Source of the DNA: Glebionis coronaria
Lineage: Eukaryota > Streptophyta > Magnoliopsida > Asterales > Asteraceae
Assembly: GCA_025667525.1 (NCBI GenBank)
Contig: CM046878.1
Location: forward strand, 518,080,274 to 518,144,273
Direction of reading: 5' to 3'
DNA: 64,000 nucleotides
The notes under the pieces: generated by a model
Seen by the model: the letters and a program-made list of their open reading frames with translations, nothing else
Database searches by the model: none
What the model was told of the DNA's origin: nothing
Shown: positions 45,896 through 60,825 of the stretch, in pieces
Layout: each line of letters opens with the position of its first letter
Position numbering within the stretch: the first letter of the stretch is position 1
Program-made: the position numbers and the translations under genes

Positions 45896-46205
45896 AAATG
45901 GATTGGGACATTTGAATAAGAAAACTTTAGACCACTTGACCTTAGATTATTTATGGTTTCCTTATTCGGATGGAATGGGATGTTTGAATAAAAAAATCGT
46001 GAAGTAAGTTTGTTGATACCCTTTACTTACTATGGTATGTAATTTGGATACGATATCGTGTTTGAGATGGCATTACCTGAGTAGGATGATTTATAATCGT
46101 CTTGTTGAACTAAATTGGGACACCTTTTATTTGAACAAGAAAGTTATAAGTTTTCGAACCATAAATTCATAGTTCTTATTTATATGGATTGGGACGCCTT
46201 TGTAT
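45896..46205 (+). repeat. Degenerate 72-bp repeats in leader of eroded gypsy element
   Basis: Variants of TGGATTGGGAC(A/G)CCTTTGAATAAGAAA start near 45896, 45968, about 46039 (weak), 46111 and 46184, a spacing of about 72 bp. Non-coding. Confidence 0.65.
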
Positions 46206-47937
46206 GTAAATAATGATTTATAAATGAGTGGGCTCAAGTGTGCCTGACTTGGATTGTCATTATTTTGTATACGGGCGTATTTTCTTTGACATGTGTTTTG
46301 TTGTACGAATCGTTCATTACCATCGTCATTATGGTTATTATTGATTATCGTCTATTTACGAGTAACTCGCCAGTCTTCTATCGAGTTATGATTTGTCTTA
46401 TGGACCATTTCTAATGTGTCCTGACTATTGTGAGCTTTTTATGCTAATTGTTAAGAACCATTACCCGTTTCGAGAATAGACGGCTTGTCTAATCGACACC
46501 AAGATTTAAGTGTGTATTTGCGGTTTGACCAACGATTAAGTCATCAACGACAACTTATCTTGGATGTAAAGATTTTGAAATTTTACTTGTTATTATTGAG
46601 GGTTCATTAAAGGCTTTCTCGATGGTCAACAGTGGATAGACATATTTGAGATTTATGTGCAAAGCATTTGCTTGTTATGTGTTTATATGATATGTGATTT
46701 AGTCGATTGGTCATACATTGTGTGAGCTCGAGGCGACATTGTGAAATGATGTCTGATCTTGGGTAACGCGTACCTTGTACAATCTTTTGGGTATGGATCC
46801 GTGTGTGAGCACCCTTCGATAAAAAATAATAATTGGATATGCATCCATGGCTATCAGGCCCGTGAACATCTTTTAACTTTCAAAACTTTCCTTTGACTGG
46901 ACTTATCAGAAAATCCTATCAAATATTCTTATTTATCATGACTTGGCTATTTAGAAAGCATGAGTTAACTTGATTGAACTTATTGATTTGGCATGGCTTG
47001 GCTATTTTGCAAGCATGTCATAATCGTACTATATGTTCTTAGTGATGGCTTTTGTGTTTGATTTGGATCATAGTGCTTTTGATAGAGTAATGTATACTTT
47101 GAAGGATTCAGTATCGTTGAATTCGCGTTTGACGAAATAGGTTTGTATGTCCGATATGATGCAACTGGGTGATATCGTTTCGAATATTTCTGTAACTTTT
47201 TCGATGGAAAAATGTACTATCCATGCGATTATTTTATGACGTAGTATCTTTTATGAAAATCGTAGACGATATGCGTTTTGATTTTAATGACATGATCAAC
47301 GATGTTTTGAATTAATTGTCGCATTGGAAGTTCCCAAATGTGCCCACTTCTTTCGACTCTTCACTTGTCATGTGGAATTTTTCGAACTTATATCAACCGC
47401 CGTATTTTGATAAGCGAGTAGTAATGTACCTTGATGACCTTCTAAAAATTGAATACTTGTTCATTTTTTTGCTTCCAATGGCTTTTCCATGAGTTATGTA
47501 TTCATTTTCCTTATTGGGATTGATTGTTCATTCAAACCGTACACTTTTGTCGTTACATATACTAATTGCTTTGACCTTTCATTCATCTGATATTCGTTAG
47601 AAAACTTCAGAGATGACTTGTTTATTTCTTACCTCTTCGTCAATAATATAAAGGCTATTGAGATGAATTAAGCGCCGAGACGTCGCTTCCTAAAGGGTTA
47701 CATAATGTAGTAACTCAAAATTTTATTTCAACATTTAGACTGAGATCTAATCTTATTTCTAATATTCGGATCAATGTTTATTACCCGAATTTTAGTTGTC
47801 ATGTTCGTTCAACGAATAATATTGATTTCTCGGCTAACCAGAGAGGTTAAGGCTTTAACGTATCAGATACATGTCATTTATTATTTATCGGTGAGGTCTA
47901 TCTTCCTAACCGACCATAAATATCATCCTTATAGGGT
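46206..47937 (+). pseudogene. Eroded pol region of gypsy element
   Basis: Only a faint match remains: near 47865-47930 a YYLSVRSIFLTDHKY stretch resembles the gypsy RNase H end (Y-x(6-8)-F-T-D-H-K). Everything else has stops in all frames. Called from context and this one motif. Confidence 0.4.
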
Positions 47938-48314
47938 GAGGTTATTTTCAGAACCAAATTAATGTACAGAACTGCGAGAACCATCTTTTTACTCTTAAAA
48001 TGCAGATGTATATTCATCGGGTTAGTTCATTAGGTAGAAACACATGAATTTTCATTATCGTAGGTCACTAGTAACATGTATCCTAGGACCATGCACATGT
48101 ATTTGTTTTGTATGTATTATAACTATCTTTTCGTTGGATAATATGAAAACACATGTGCACTCTTCATATCGCTCATCGTACTCGGATATATAACCAATAA
48201 AACAATTATTACATGTTAATTTAAACATGATAATGAAAATACATATGCATTATTAGAGTATAAAGATGGTTCTCGCAGTTCTGTACATTTTTTTGGTTCT
48301 GAAAATAACCTTAC
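47938..48314. mobile_element. MITE with about 58-bp terminal inverted repeats
   Basis: AGGTTATTTTCAGAACCAAA at 47938 and the complementary TTTGGTTCTGAAAATAACCT ending at about 48314. The arms continue inward through ATGTACAGAACTGCGAGAACC and its complement. The interior is also partly palindromic. Flanking target duplication not certain; no coding capacity. Confidence 0.8.
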
Positions 48315-50452
<2,138 letters not shown>

Positions 50453-51347
50453 GACTTATGTATAGTCTCGAACCTAAGACGCATCTCGTCATTATAGGTC
50501 TCGTTCGGTAATATGTCAACCGTTAGGCATCTCGTTCTCGATCAACGATTGATTTTTATCTTGTGAAATCTCGTGTCGATTTTTAGGCGTTTTGTTCTCG
50601 ATCAACGTGCGCTCGTTATTCAGTAAAGTTTTTTGTCCACAATTGGGCGTTTCATCCTCGATAAATGTGTAACAGCTATATCATGTGAGTTCATAGCCTC
50701 GCTTTTATTGCTTTATATGTCTTTATAAACCCGCGATGGGGAATACATGCTCTTTGTATAAAAATTATGTTGTTTATATATATGTTTTTCAAAGAAAACC
50801 TGTTTATGAATAAACATGTGAGGTTTGTCTATATGCTTTGAACGAATACAAGTTGTTGTAAATGAATGTATGATGTTTAATTAAATGCTTTTGAAAGATG
50901 AACACAAGCGTTGATTGTATTGATTGTGAACCGCTATTTTCTTAGTGTTGTATTGCCAAAATTTGGAAAGTCCCTAAAACCCATGAACCGTTGACTACCT
51001 ATGATGGGTAGGCGCTGGTATAGACAGATGGATCCATCGGGGATGGCCCCCACCTGGGCAGCTCGCACCTGTGAGTTGGAGGCTCAGCCAGGTGTGTTGT
51101 ATGAGAAGTAAGGGGGTATTAGGTAAGATACCTAACTAGGGAATTATTTATAATTAAGGCTTCGGTGTCATGGCTTAGCAGAATAGCGCGGACTTTGGAT
51201 ATTGTATGTGTTACAATATTGACAGTGGACGAGATTCGTGTGTTCAAATGCTTTTATGGTTTATTTAAAAATCTATGATTGTTTATTTAAAAACCTATGA
51301 TTTCACTCAACCGTTGTGTTGACGTGTTAGCATGTATTCTCAGGTGT

Positions 51348-51618
51348 ATAGCTTTAAGAGCAACTGGAGCATGGAGCCGCGCGTGATTAAGTAAAAGCAA
51401 AACAAACAATTTTCATTCGATAATCTTTATTTTTATTACAGGTTTTTCATAGTTATTGGGACCTCTTTTATATTGAACTCTAATATTTATAAATATGTCA
51501 AATGGTTTATTTCATAAAATGTCTCTTTTGAGGTCGTTTTCTATGACTGTATGTGATGTGCTATGAAGTAACACCCAAAATTGAGTTTCCGCTGCCTTGT
51601 GAATTTGGGGGTGCTACA
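51348..51618 (+). repeat. 3' portion of right LTR of eroded gypsy element
   Basis: Matches 44868-45150 with small indels; ends GGGGGTGCTACA. The LTR continues to the left by an undefined length through the region 50453-51347, which holds no gene. Confidence 0.8.
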
Positions 51619-51748
51619 GGAAGTGCGGTGTACTTTGGTGTAAGTACAACGTACTTTTTGTACAGACAGAGAAAAATGTTGTTCATGCTGTTCGTTCCAA
51701 GGTAAAACGAATGAATCTTCGACCATAGATTATAAAATGGAGTGATAA

Positions 51749-52986
51749 GTCCCCGACATCGGCGCCAAAAACATGATGCGTGTTCTACAAGTCTAAAATT
51801 TATATTACTAGATTTTATCAAACGAATGACTAAAAACACAACACGGGCAAGTATACCCTTTCGTGTATAGCATAGTTTTAGTGGTAATACCAGATCGTTC
51901 ACATGGACTTAGTTTCGTTATATAATTAATGTTTTAATAGAAGAACATAAACAATCGTTTTGGAAATGGTTTGAAATAATATATGACAAGTATGACTACT
52001 AATTAGATAGTTAATATAAGTTTGTGATGATGATAATTATGATCGTGATAGGATTAAATATGTAAAGTGTAATAAACTGTGTTCATCAAAATGACGTTTC
52101 ACAACTTACTTGATTGATTTAGGACTTATGTCTTATTTGCAAATGATTTCTCGTAAGCTTAAACAAGCTCCTATAAGTTTAATGTTTTATCAAATTATCT
52201 AAGTGGATTCCTCCAACCAAAGATTCAGAAACCATAGACAAGTTCTTTAAAATCTAGTTATAACAATTTGGCATTTTCAACCTATACCAAATATCGTAAC
52301 CAATCTAAGTTGATAAATCATATGGATAGAAATTAGATAGCATCATGGTTCTTGGACATAAACATAAAATAGTTTTGTGTAAGATCACATCATAGCACCA
52401 TCACTAATTATATTTACATATCCATGTAGTCATAAATACCTTAATCTAACATAGCAAGCAATTATATAATATCAAATGGAAAAGAGTAAATAGAAATAAT
52501 ACTTAGATTATATCGGATCGAAGTTTACACAAGTGTCACGAAGCAAAATCATTTTGAAACCCAAGAGTATAATACTCTTATTACAAATTATTCCCAAAGA
52601 TGGGAATATACCCAAAAACTACTACGAAGACTAAATAATTCAGAGAGAGTTGGTTTTGAATAAGTGTGTGAAATATCAAACATGAAGGCTTCTATTTGTA
52701 GTGTTGTTTGAGGTCCGAAGTGTGTTCCACGGATCCAAAAGTGCGCCGCACATTGAAGGGTCGATTTGTGCGCCGCATAAACGAAACAGTGCGTCGCACA
52801 TTCGGGCGTTCAAAATTTTCTTTGGATTTCATTCATTTATTTGCATAAAGGGTTGTCTTCTTTCATATTTTACTCTTTGGTCCTTCAAGTTAACCTACAC
52901 AAATACTTTTGTAATTAAGTATCAAAAGTTTATTAATATATGGGTCAATATAGTCATATTAAACATGTATATTTCCAGTGTTATCA
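51749..52986 (-). mobile_element. Tat/Athila-type 5' LTR plus primer-binding site, truncated element
   Basis: Minus strand: LTR from 52986 (TGATAACA) to 51774, then the primer-binding site TGGCGCCGATGTCGGGGAC at 51767-51749. Leader sequence continues to about 51620 and is cut by the gypsy LTR end at 51618. The right 380 bp match 6521-6907. No genes of this copy remain. Confidence 0.8.
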
Positions 52987-53896
52987 ATCTCTCAAGGACA
53001 TAAGATTTAAAAATCTTAACCATATTTAATCTTATCAAACCCTTTCACCTTAACATGCTCGTACCCTCAAATTACCCATTTGTATTAATTAATTAATTAC
53101 TTTAACCCATGAAACAACCCATTATAATTCTTGATTTTAAACCATAATTACTCAAAATCCTCAACTTCGGGTACATGAACCCAAATTCAAAAATTACCCA
53201 TTAACACTAATTAAGAAACATACTTAGTGTAGGATCATTGTTATAAACTTAACCCTTAAATTAGCACCTTCAAAATCATACCGTAATCATAACCTATACC
53301 ATCCTCTTTTCCCTCTCTATTACAAGCCGACACCACACACACCACACATACAACTCCAAAACTTCTCTGATGGTTTGGGATACTCCAACACATGCCTAAT
53401 ATATACATCAAGCGAAACTTTAGTATAATTTCTCAAATTAAGCCAATACGGCGTATCCAAGATATGGATACACAATATTACCTATATGATGTATCTATAT
53501 ATGGATACCATGTATCCATTTATACTCCATATTCACTCCTCTACATACATCATATCAAGCCTAATCTTAATACGACGTATCGAGAATTCTAATACGCGGT
53601 ATTGGATTCATCAGACTTGTTCTTTATTTTCTATACTTTTTAGTTTTACCATTTTCCCAAATGCTTCTCCACATATTCCCATTCTTTTCGCCACTCCTCC
53701 ACCATACATTTATTGACAACTTGGATGACATTCCACCATGACCCTATAATCCATCACCTATATTCCACTAAACAAAACACCCCTTCACCCAATAAAATTT
53801 AGACCTCCTCGATCCATATCTAGCATGAAGAACACATGTAAACGTGTTCTCACCAAAGAAAATAATCCTCATGATTAAGTGATCCAAGAACTTGAT
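52987..53896. other. No gene recognised
   Basis: AT-rich intergenic sequence with repeated GTATCCA/TGGATAC motifs around 53450-53520. Open frames here are short and show no known motif. Confidence 0.5.
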
Positions 53897-54450
53897 TGTT
53901 GGGAATAAAATTAGTGTTGGTTTTGTATCGCACTACCAATATTAATATTGTTTAATGCTGGTAGTAATATTCTTAGTATTGGTAGTATATGAACAGAATG
54001 ACCAAAACATATAGAAGAAGAGTAATGTTGCTAGTTGTATGAATGCTGATTGAGGATAAACATTAAAGACGTGTGAAGTTATATCTAGGAAATATTGTGT
54101 ATATATCTCTTAAAGTTTAAATTATTTGATTAGATCTTTATCTTGTAAAGGACTCATTGCACTATAAAGCGAAGTCCTAGGATAGTTGTTGATAGATATC
54201 ATTCATATACGTTTTACTTCAAGCTTGTAATTCTTAATACTCTGCTTTAGAATATTAATATTATCAGTAATAATATTGAAATATTTAAGTTACATCTTTG
54301 TTCATATTATTCATATAATCTTCATAATATCAAAGAGTAGATTCCGCATACTCTTTGATATCATTCAAAGTTTCTACTCTGTTTATATATAATTTATTCT
54401 GTATAGAATAAGTCTTCAAGCTAAGACTAATAAGATCTAAGGGATCAACA
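53897..54450 (+). repeat. LTR of copia derivative
   Basis: Starts TGTTGGGAATA and ends GGATCAACA directly before the primer-binding site; 554 bp. TG...CA termini and the adjacent primer site support the call; the partner LTR was not found. Confidence 0.7.
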
Positions 54451-54518
54451 AGTGGTATGAAAGCTTGTTGAGAAGCTTTAATCTTGAAGGTTATCCAAGA
54501 ACTATTTTTATAAAAGAG

Positions 54519-55560
54519 ATGGAGCCAGAAGCTGCAAAACCTAGCACAATGAACAAAGTTCCACTTTTTGAGGAAGGAGAGTTTGAGGAATGAAAGATTA
54601 GATTCACTCAGTTTATACATATGTACAGTTGGGATATGTGGGAAATAATTGCTCATGAAAACTCATACAATGAGTCTGATGCCTCTACATCAGAAGGAAA
54701 ATTAGAGGAAGTTACTCCAATGAAAGAAGCTAAAGGCTAATGATATGAAAGAAAGAATTATAATAATGTTGGCTATTCCAAATAAACACATTCTTGCTTT
54801 CCAACATCACGCGGATGCTAAGTCAATGTTTGATGATTCTGTTCTTAGATTTAGTGGTAATGATTCCACAAAGAAGGCCAAGAAAGCATTACTGACGTCC
54901 ATGTTTAAAAACTTTAATGTTAATGACTCAGAGTCTCTTGATTCTATCTACAATAGTCTTCAAGGGATTGTAAGTAATCTAATCACTCAGGAGGAAGTGA
55001 TGAGCAGGAAGATATTACCAACAAATTACTTAGGAGTATGCCTGCAGAGATGGCCGCTAAAGTATCTATCTAGGAAAAAAGAAGGATATTGACATAATCA
55101 ATATTGATGATTTGTATAATCACTTTAAAGTGGTTGAACAAAAACTCAATAAGAAAATTAGGTTTATCTCAAATACCACCAACTTGGATTTTATTTCAAG
55201 TTTAAGTTTTGGTAAGGAAGCAAAAAGTAGCAACATTGTTAATACTGGCAAGGAAATGATTAATGATTGTAACATTGGGTCAGTTGTTGGAACAGTTTAT
55301 GCATTCTCATGCAACTATAAGGATGTGTCAGAAATTGTTGAAAGTGATCTTCAACAAATGGATGATGATGATTTGGAAGAACTTGATATATAGAATCAAC
55401 TTACTTTTCTTAGCATGAAAGCTAAGAGATTTCTTAAAAGAACAAGAAAATAGGTTACGTTGGGTGCTGGAGATAAGATTAGCTTTGACAAGTAAAAAAT
55501 TGAATGTTATAAGTGCCACAAAAAGGGGTATTTTGAAAGGGAATGCAGAGGTACAAGAAG
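54519..55560 (+). pseudogene. Copia gag of the derivative element, broken
   Basis: ATG at 54519 opens the frame; a TGA soon follows (FEE then stop, where Trp is usual before K-I-R/K-F). The gag helices are recognisable: SLDSIYNSLQGIVSNLITQEE (about 54934-54996) and DLYNHFKVVEQKLNKK (about 55109-55156) in other frames. The zinc knuckle at 55505-55546 reads CYKCHKKGYFEREC, with Tyr in place of the His of CX2CX4HX4C. Particle protein, now inactive. Confidence 0.75.
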
Positions 55561-56419
55561 CATTTCTTACGGAAGAAAGATGGTAGAAAAGAAAAGCTCA
55601 AAAGCACTGGTGGCCATATATGGAGTTAACACTGAATGGGAATGTGAAAATTATGAAGAACTTATGGACAACATGGATCTTATGGCTATTTTAGACTCTG
55701 AGGTATTCATTAATGTAAGTTGTACTATATAGTGTAAAGAAACATATGTTGAACTTGAAAAATACTCAAAGGGTATCACTAGAAACTATGAGACATCAGA
55801 AAGCTACATTCTTTGCTACAAAAGAGGTTTTAAGGTTTTATAAGAGCAAATAGCATGTTATCAAGAAAAATAAAGTGCTTTTAAGGATTCCATTATCCTA
55901 TTAAAAGAGAAATAGCAAAGATAAATAGTTGCTCAGGGTCGTAGTATTACTTTACTTACATCTAAACTTGAACTAGCGAGTCTAGTAATACTGAAAAGGA
56001 GGTTAAGTTTAAAAGTTTTGATAATGTTCCCAAAAGTTTAGAGAAAATGCTTGACAGTTAGGTTCCAGATAAATGCAAATGGGGAATATGGTACAATAGG
56101 GATTATCGTGCTATTACCCCCTCTTGTGTATTTTCCTTCTATGCCAGATATGTCATATACTAGTTTACTTGAATTCTAGAAGAAGGATGAATCTGAATTT
56201 GTTCCTATCAAGTTTGAAAAGGAAGGTAATTCTACCTCCTCTGATCAAACTTTTGTTGAAGCTCCTCTTGTCACACATATCCCTAGTGTTCTTGTTGATA
56301 CTCAGTCTGAGAAATTAGCTCCTAAACTAAGTAGTTCAGGCAGTACAAATTCTCAAACCACAGCTAAGTTAGAAGATAAAGTTATGTTTGAAAAGGTTGT
56401 AAGTTAAATACTAGTGCTC

Positions 56420-56919
56420 CAAAATACCAACATGTTAAGAAAAATGTAAGATATGCTAAGATGTACAAGAATAACAAGCTTAGGAGAAATCAAAAAGGAA
56501 ATGTCAAATCTTGTTATATGTGTGGGGGTACAGATCATCTATAGTCCTACTGTAGAGAAAATGAAAATTCTTATAGGAATAACTTTAGAAGATGAAATAA
56601 TTTGTATTCCAGGAATACCAGTCAGAGTCATACGTCAAACATGGTACATAGACCAATGTCATTTAGAAATGTAACTCAATCAATTAATAATGTTATACAT
56701 TTTAATTCGGGTAGACCAACTCAGGCTAATGCTAGTAGAACTATCTATCCAAAACCATACTTTACCAAGTACAATTCTGGATCAGAATGGACAAATAGCT
56801 CGGCTAAATCAACACCTCATTTTGGGCACACGGGACCGGTTCCTTTTGTGCCTCATACAAGGACTAGGAACATGACCAATTCCAGACCTTATTTTGGTAA
56901 TGTTGTACCAAATTCCTAA
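56420..56919 (+). pseudogene. Second Cys-rich motif and hydrophilic tail of copia polyprotein
   Basis: CYMCGGTDHL, an in-frame TAG, then SYC (56512-56553) resemble the second knuckle-like motif that precedes pol in this Asteraceae-type family. The frame 56602-56919 is Ser/Thr/Asn-rich with HFGHTGPVPFVPHTRTR. Where protease and integrase should follow, only degraded sequence (to about 57290) is found. Confidence 0.55.
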
Positions 56920-57290
56920 GTAGCTCATCTATACGAAAGAAGTTTTTCTCAAAAAGAAAACATGTTTAAATCATCACCAAACCTACTCTAAAAGTTGGAA
57001 TACTTACTCTAATAGTTGGTACACTTTCTCAAATGATAAAGTGGAAATAGAAAAAAAGGTAGTGACTTTACATACAAGAGGGTGCCATTTATTACGAAAT
57101 TGAGACCGGTTTTTAGTCATGACAAAGAAATGATGATAGATCAAGTTGTGGAAAGCCTTAGGATATCAGAAGAAGCATTTTTCTTGGGATTTTATTGAAG
57201 GTAGTGTCACATACAGATCCAAGCACAAGAATGGGGAAGTATCTTTCAAAGATGTTGTTAATTCTCCATGGAGATCTGGAAGATATTAGA

Positions 57291-58358
57291 ATTATCTTCT
57301 TTGTTGTAATACTTTTGTAAAACTTTTAGTGCTGTTTGTGTTTTTCTTAATTCTGGTAACCAAATTCTTAATGTTGTTAGTCATGTTTTTCAAATATAAA
57401 AAGGGAAATATTTTGGGCATATATTTTCTTAGTTTTGGACTAACATTTCCAGGATGAGCAAAAAGGCATGAAGAAATTTGGATGTTGTACTCTCATGAGT
57501 TGATATTTTTTTAAGTCATTTGGTTCTTACTAAGTGACTCACTATTTGATGTCTCATTAATGAGATGTCATAGACAACAACTCTATGCTGAAATCCTGTC
57601 AAGAAGGCTTCTTTTGCAAGTCTATCTATTCACATGCAGTATCTTGGTACTGATAATGGCTGTCACAAACCAAATATTAAAGCAACATACAAATATAAAG
57701 TGTTTAGTAGGATTACTAATGAACACACAAGGAAGAGCTTGTTTTAATGGAAGTTTCTGATCAAGGAACCATACAGGACTCATTGTATATCTCATGTGTT
57801 TGAGTGTGATGTGTGTACTTTGATGACTTTCTTAGATTCTGAAGTTATTGCATCTCTCTTTATGTGTGAAATTATAATACTGTGTGAGTTAAAAAACTTT
57901 GTTCTATATTGTTATGTACAGGTCTATGTACATGCTTCTATAGTATGAGTTTTGAAATTATGAAATTTTTGTTTAAATACTGCTCTGAGAATTTATGTTG
58001 GTAGCATTATTCTTCATGCTTTGAGTATATATTAGTTCTTGTGGGTGTCTGTTAGTTCTGTTTTTGGAAGGAGTTTTTACATATTGCCGTTATATAATTA
58101 CTTCAACCCTAGGTATTCTTTGTGCGATATTTACTTGTATCTTTTCAAATAAATCATTCTTACCCAGTCCTACTCTATTTTACGCAACTTGATACTAACG
58201 GCCCAATCAAACCTATTTAATTTTGCTATAAAATCTTAATTCCTCTCACCAAACGTGTAAGTGTAAACCTTAATACATCGTACTAGATACTTTACCTTTT
58301 TATCCTTAACCCACATACTTTCACTCATCTATATATTTCTTTTATTCACCTACCTCTA
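57291..58358 (+). other. Non-coding gap where pol is expected
   Basis: AT-rich with no integrase or RT motif in any frame. It separates the gag part from the accessory ORF. Confidence 0.55.
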
Positions 58359-60442
58359 ATGGTGAACCTTTCTTTCTGTGACACTCACAACCAAGTTTAT
58401 TGTCTCACTAAGTATCATGATTATTCAGAATTTTACGAGATAATCAACTTCCTAAAACAGTGTCACATTCATCATGCCCTCACCATTAACCCTAAGTTAT
58501 TTAAAACCGTTATTCATTAGTTTTGGGAGACAACTGTAGCAGCAGAAATAGACGTGGACACCTAATCATCAAACCTGATGTAAGTGGAGAAGAAGTAGCA
58601 CGGACCAAAGCATTAGTAACGGATCATTTACAATTGGGGGATGCTGATGGGGTTGTTACTTTGCTTAATACTAAGATTATAGACGAAGTTAATGCTATTT
58701 GGTATCTTGCTCATGTTCTAATTCATTGCATAAGTCCAAAGACTGCTTCTTAGGATCAGTTTGGGAGCAATGCAGCCACTTCCATGGTTTGTCTTTCAAC
58801 TAACAAGTTTTACAATTTTAGTCATATTATTTTTACTAGTATGATAAAAAAATATTACTAGTAGTATAAGTTTCTTATGTACCCAAGGTTCTTGATGGCT
58901 ATACTTATTGGGATGGGTCATTCCCTAGGAAATCATAAAAGGGAATATAAGACCCCTGTCCTCACACACAGGGTATTTGTTCAGATGAAAAGGGTATATA
59001 AGAAATGGAATAATGAAGTGGTTCCTCTAAATACTTATATGCTGGAGTTTGTAGAAGCTAGTATTAATAAAGGAGTAGCAGACCGAGCTGTGTCCCAACC
59101 CACATCAACTAGTGTGGCATTTACTACTTCTACCTCTCCACCAGTTTCCCAAATCTATAGGAGAAATGTCAGATAGGTGTCTCAAGCATCTCAACTTGGG
59201 ACATCTACTTTAGACATGAATGTAGATGAGAATATTAGTGCTGGTAGGCCTAATATAACTTGTGGGACTACTCCCACTACGGCTGTAGTAGCACATGACA
59301 AGAGTAACATTCATAATACCCCTACTAGGTCCAATGATCCATCTACAAGGGTTACTTCCCTTGGAAGTGGTGAGGATAGACTGGAACAATTGGAAATGAT
59401 GGATACTAATCTTTATACCAAGGTGGTGGTTTTGGAGCAAGATAAGGAGAATCAGGCAGCTGTGATTACTTCTCAAGGACAGGAGATCCATGACTTAAAA
59501 GACTTCTTTGCCAAAGTCAAGAGTGGTCAGCCATCTTCTTTAAGATGATTTGTTGTTTCCTATTCATCAGATGATGTTTTTATTACTCTTCCAACTTCCA
59601 TTAATTCAGGGGAGGAAAGTGGTAAAAGAATTGATGAAGAATTTGAGGATAAAGAAAGATTAGTTGCTGAGACTATTCTTGGTCTTAGTTTAGTAAAAGA
59701 TTTAGGGGAGGAGAAAAGAAACTTTAATACTTGTGGTGCATGGTTTAATGTTGGTTTTGATGTTCTTAATGCTAGCATTGAAAATCCTAATGCTGGAATT
59801 CTACATATTGGTTCAAGTGTTGGTGGTGGTAGGGAATATTTCATACCTGATGAAGAGATGGTAGGCACTAGTAAGGGGAAGACACATGATGAGGATCTTG
59901 AAAAGCAAAGCTCAGAGGAAACTGAGGATGATGGATCTCAGTATATCATAAGTCTAAGGGTTTCTCAAACAACATCTTCTAAAGTTTTTTTTGCCTCCTT
60001 TGATCATTAGAAGCTCAGAAGCATAACCAATATATTTTTCAGGACCAATAATTGATGCAAAAGAAAAATGGAAAGCTGTTTTGGAAGAAGATCCTAAACC
60101 CAAGAAGATAAAAAGGGATTAAGTAGATGTTGAGCTAGTAACACAAGCTACGATCATGCAAACTATTGATGAGATTCATGAAGAGCTTGATGATGATTAT
60201 AAGAAGAAGAAGAAAAAGAGAGAAGATGAAATTAACAAATGGTGTGAGTGGAGAGCAAGCTTGGAAGTAGCTCAAGTTTCTGGAGAGAGATTAGTGATGA
60301 AGAAAGATCAAAGATGTTCATGGAAGTCTATGCCAGAGAAAGAAATGATGATTTATCTACAAAAAAAGAAAAGACATATTATGATATCTTTTATCTACTT
60401 CAAGTAGATTCCGTATACTATTTGTTAGCCTCAAAATATTGA
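58359..60442 (+). pseudogene. Accessory ORF downstream of pol in Asteraceae copia elements, broken
   Basis: ATG at 58359 begins VNLSFCDTHNQVYCLTKY, followed by HALTINPKLFKTVIH, a stop, LQLGDADGVVTLLN, MVCLSTNKFYNFSHIIF and FLMYPRFL-like segments: the order of a protein often found after pol in copia-like elements of Asteraceae genomes and variously annotated there (for example as longin-like). The later part (58877-59548, then about 59600-60442) is Thr/Ser-rich and ends in charged coiled-coil stretches (EQLEMMDTNLYTKVVVLEQD). Several stops and frame changes. Function unknown. Confidence 0.65.
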
Positions 60443-60453
60443 GTCAAACAAGA

Positions 60454-60812
60454 ATGTTCGGTCATAGGTTTATATTGTAACATTTATTAGAACGTTGTAA
60501 TAATTAGTTAAAATAGTCATGACATTACGGGCTTGATGGCTAGCTTAAAAGGCCTCTTTAAAGGTACTAAGCATTTATTCAAGCCCGGTCCAATCAAACA
60601 TATAGCCCATTATGCCACATGTAGGCAAAGGCTATAAATACCCCTTCTTAGCATGTTAGGAAGGGTGTGTGTTGGTTGATTCATTTTCTCTAATCTAATA
60701 TTCCAAAAGTTTCACACACTTCTCTCTCTTTCTCTCTCTAGTTTTTTTCTCTAGAATTCATCTTTTATCTACTTTTCTTTCTTGTTTAATCATCTAAGAT
60801 TATGGGACAACA
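60454..60812 (+). repeat. 5' LTR of copia element (left edge approximate)
   Basis: Ends GGGACAACA at 60812 just before ATTGGTATCAG. Contains GGCTATAAATACCCC (60630-60644), a good TATA box, and a CT-rich downstream stretch (TCTCTCTCTTTCTCTC). The start is 60422 or 60454; both read TGTT. Confidence 0.7.
60634..60641 (+). promoter_or_regulatory. TATA box of copia LTR
   Basis: TATAAATA within GGCTATAAATACCCC, about 175 bp before the LTR end. Confidence 0.6.
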
Positions 60813-60814
60813 AT

Positions 60815-60825
60815 TGGTATCAGTC
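60815..60825 (+). other. Primer-binding site
   Basis: TGGTATCAGTC two bases after the LTR, close to the initiator-Met type TGGTATCAGAGC with changes at its end. Confidence 0.75.

Larger units (their letters stand above)
53897..60442 (+). mobile_element. Copia-derived element with gag and accessory ORF but no pol
   Basis: LTR 53897-54450, a degenerate primer-binding site (TGGTATGAAAGC at 54453), a broken gag (54519-56900) and, after about 1.4 kb of non-coding DNA, a broken accessory ORF (58359-60442). Integrase, RT and RNase H motifs were not found. No matching 3' LTR was seen, so the right edge is only the end of recognisable coding sequence. Confidence 0.7.
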
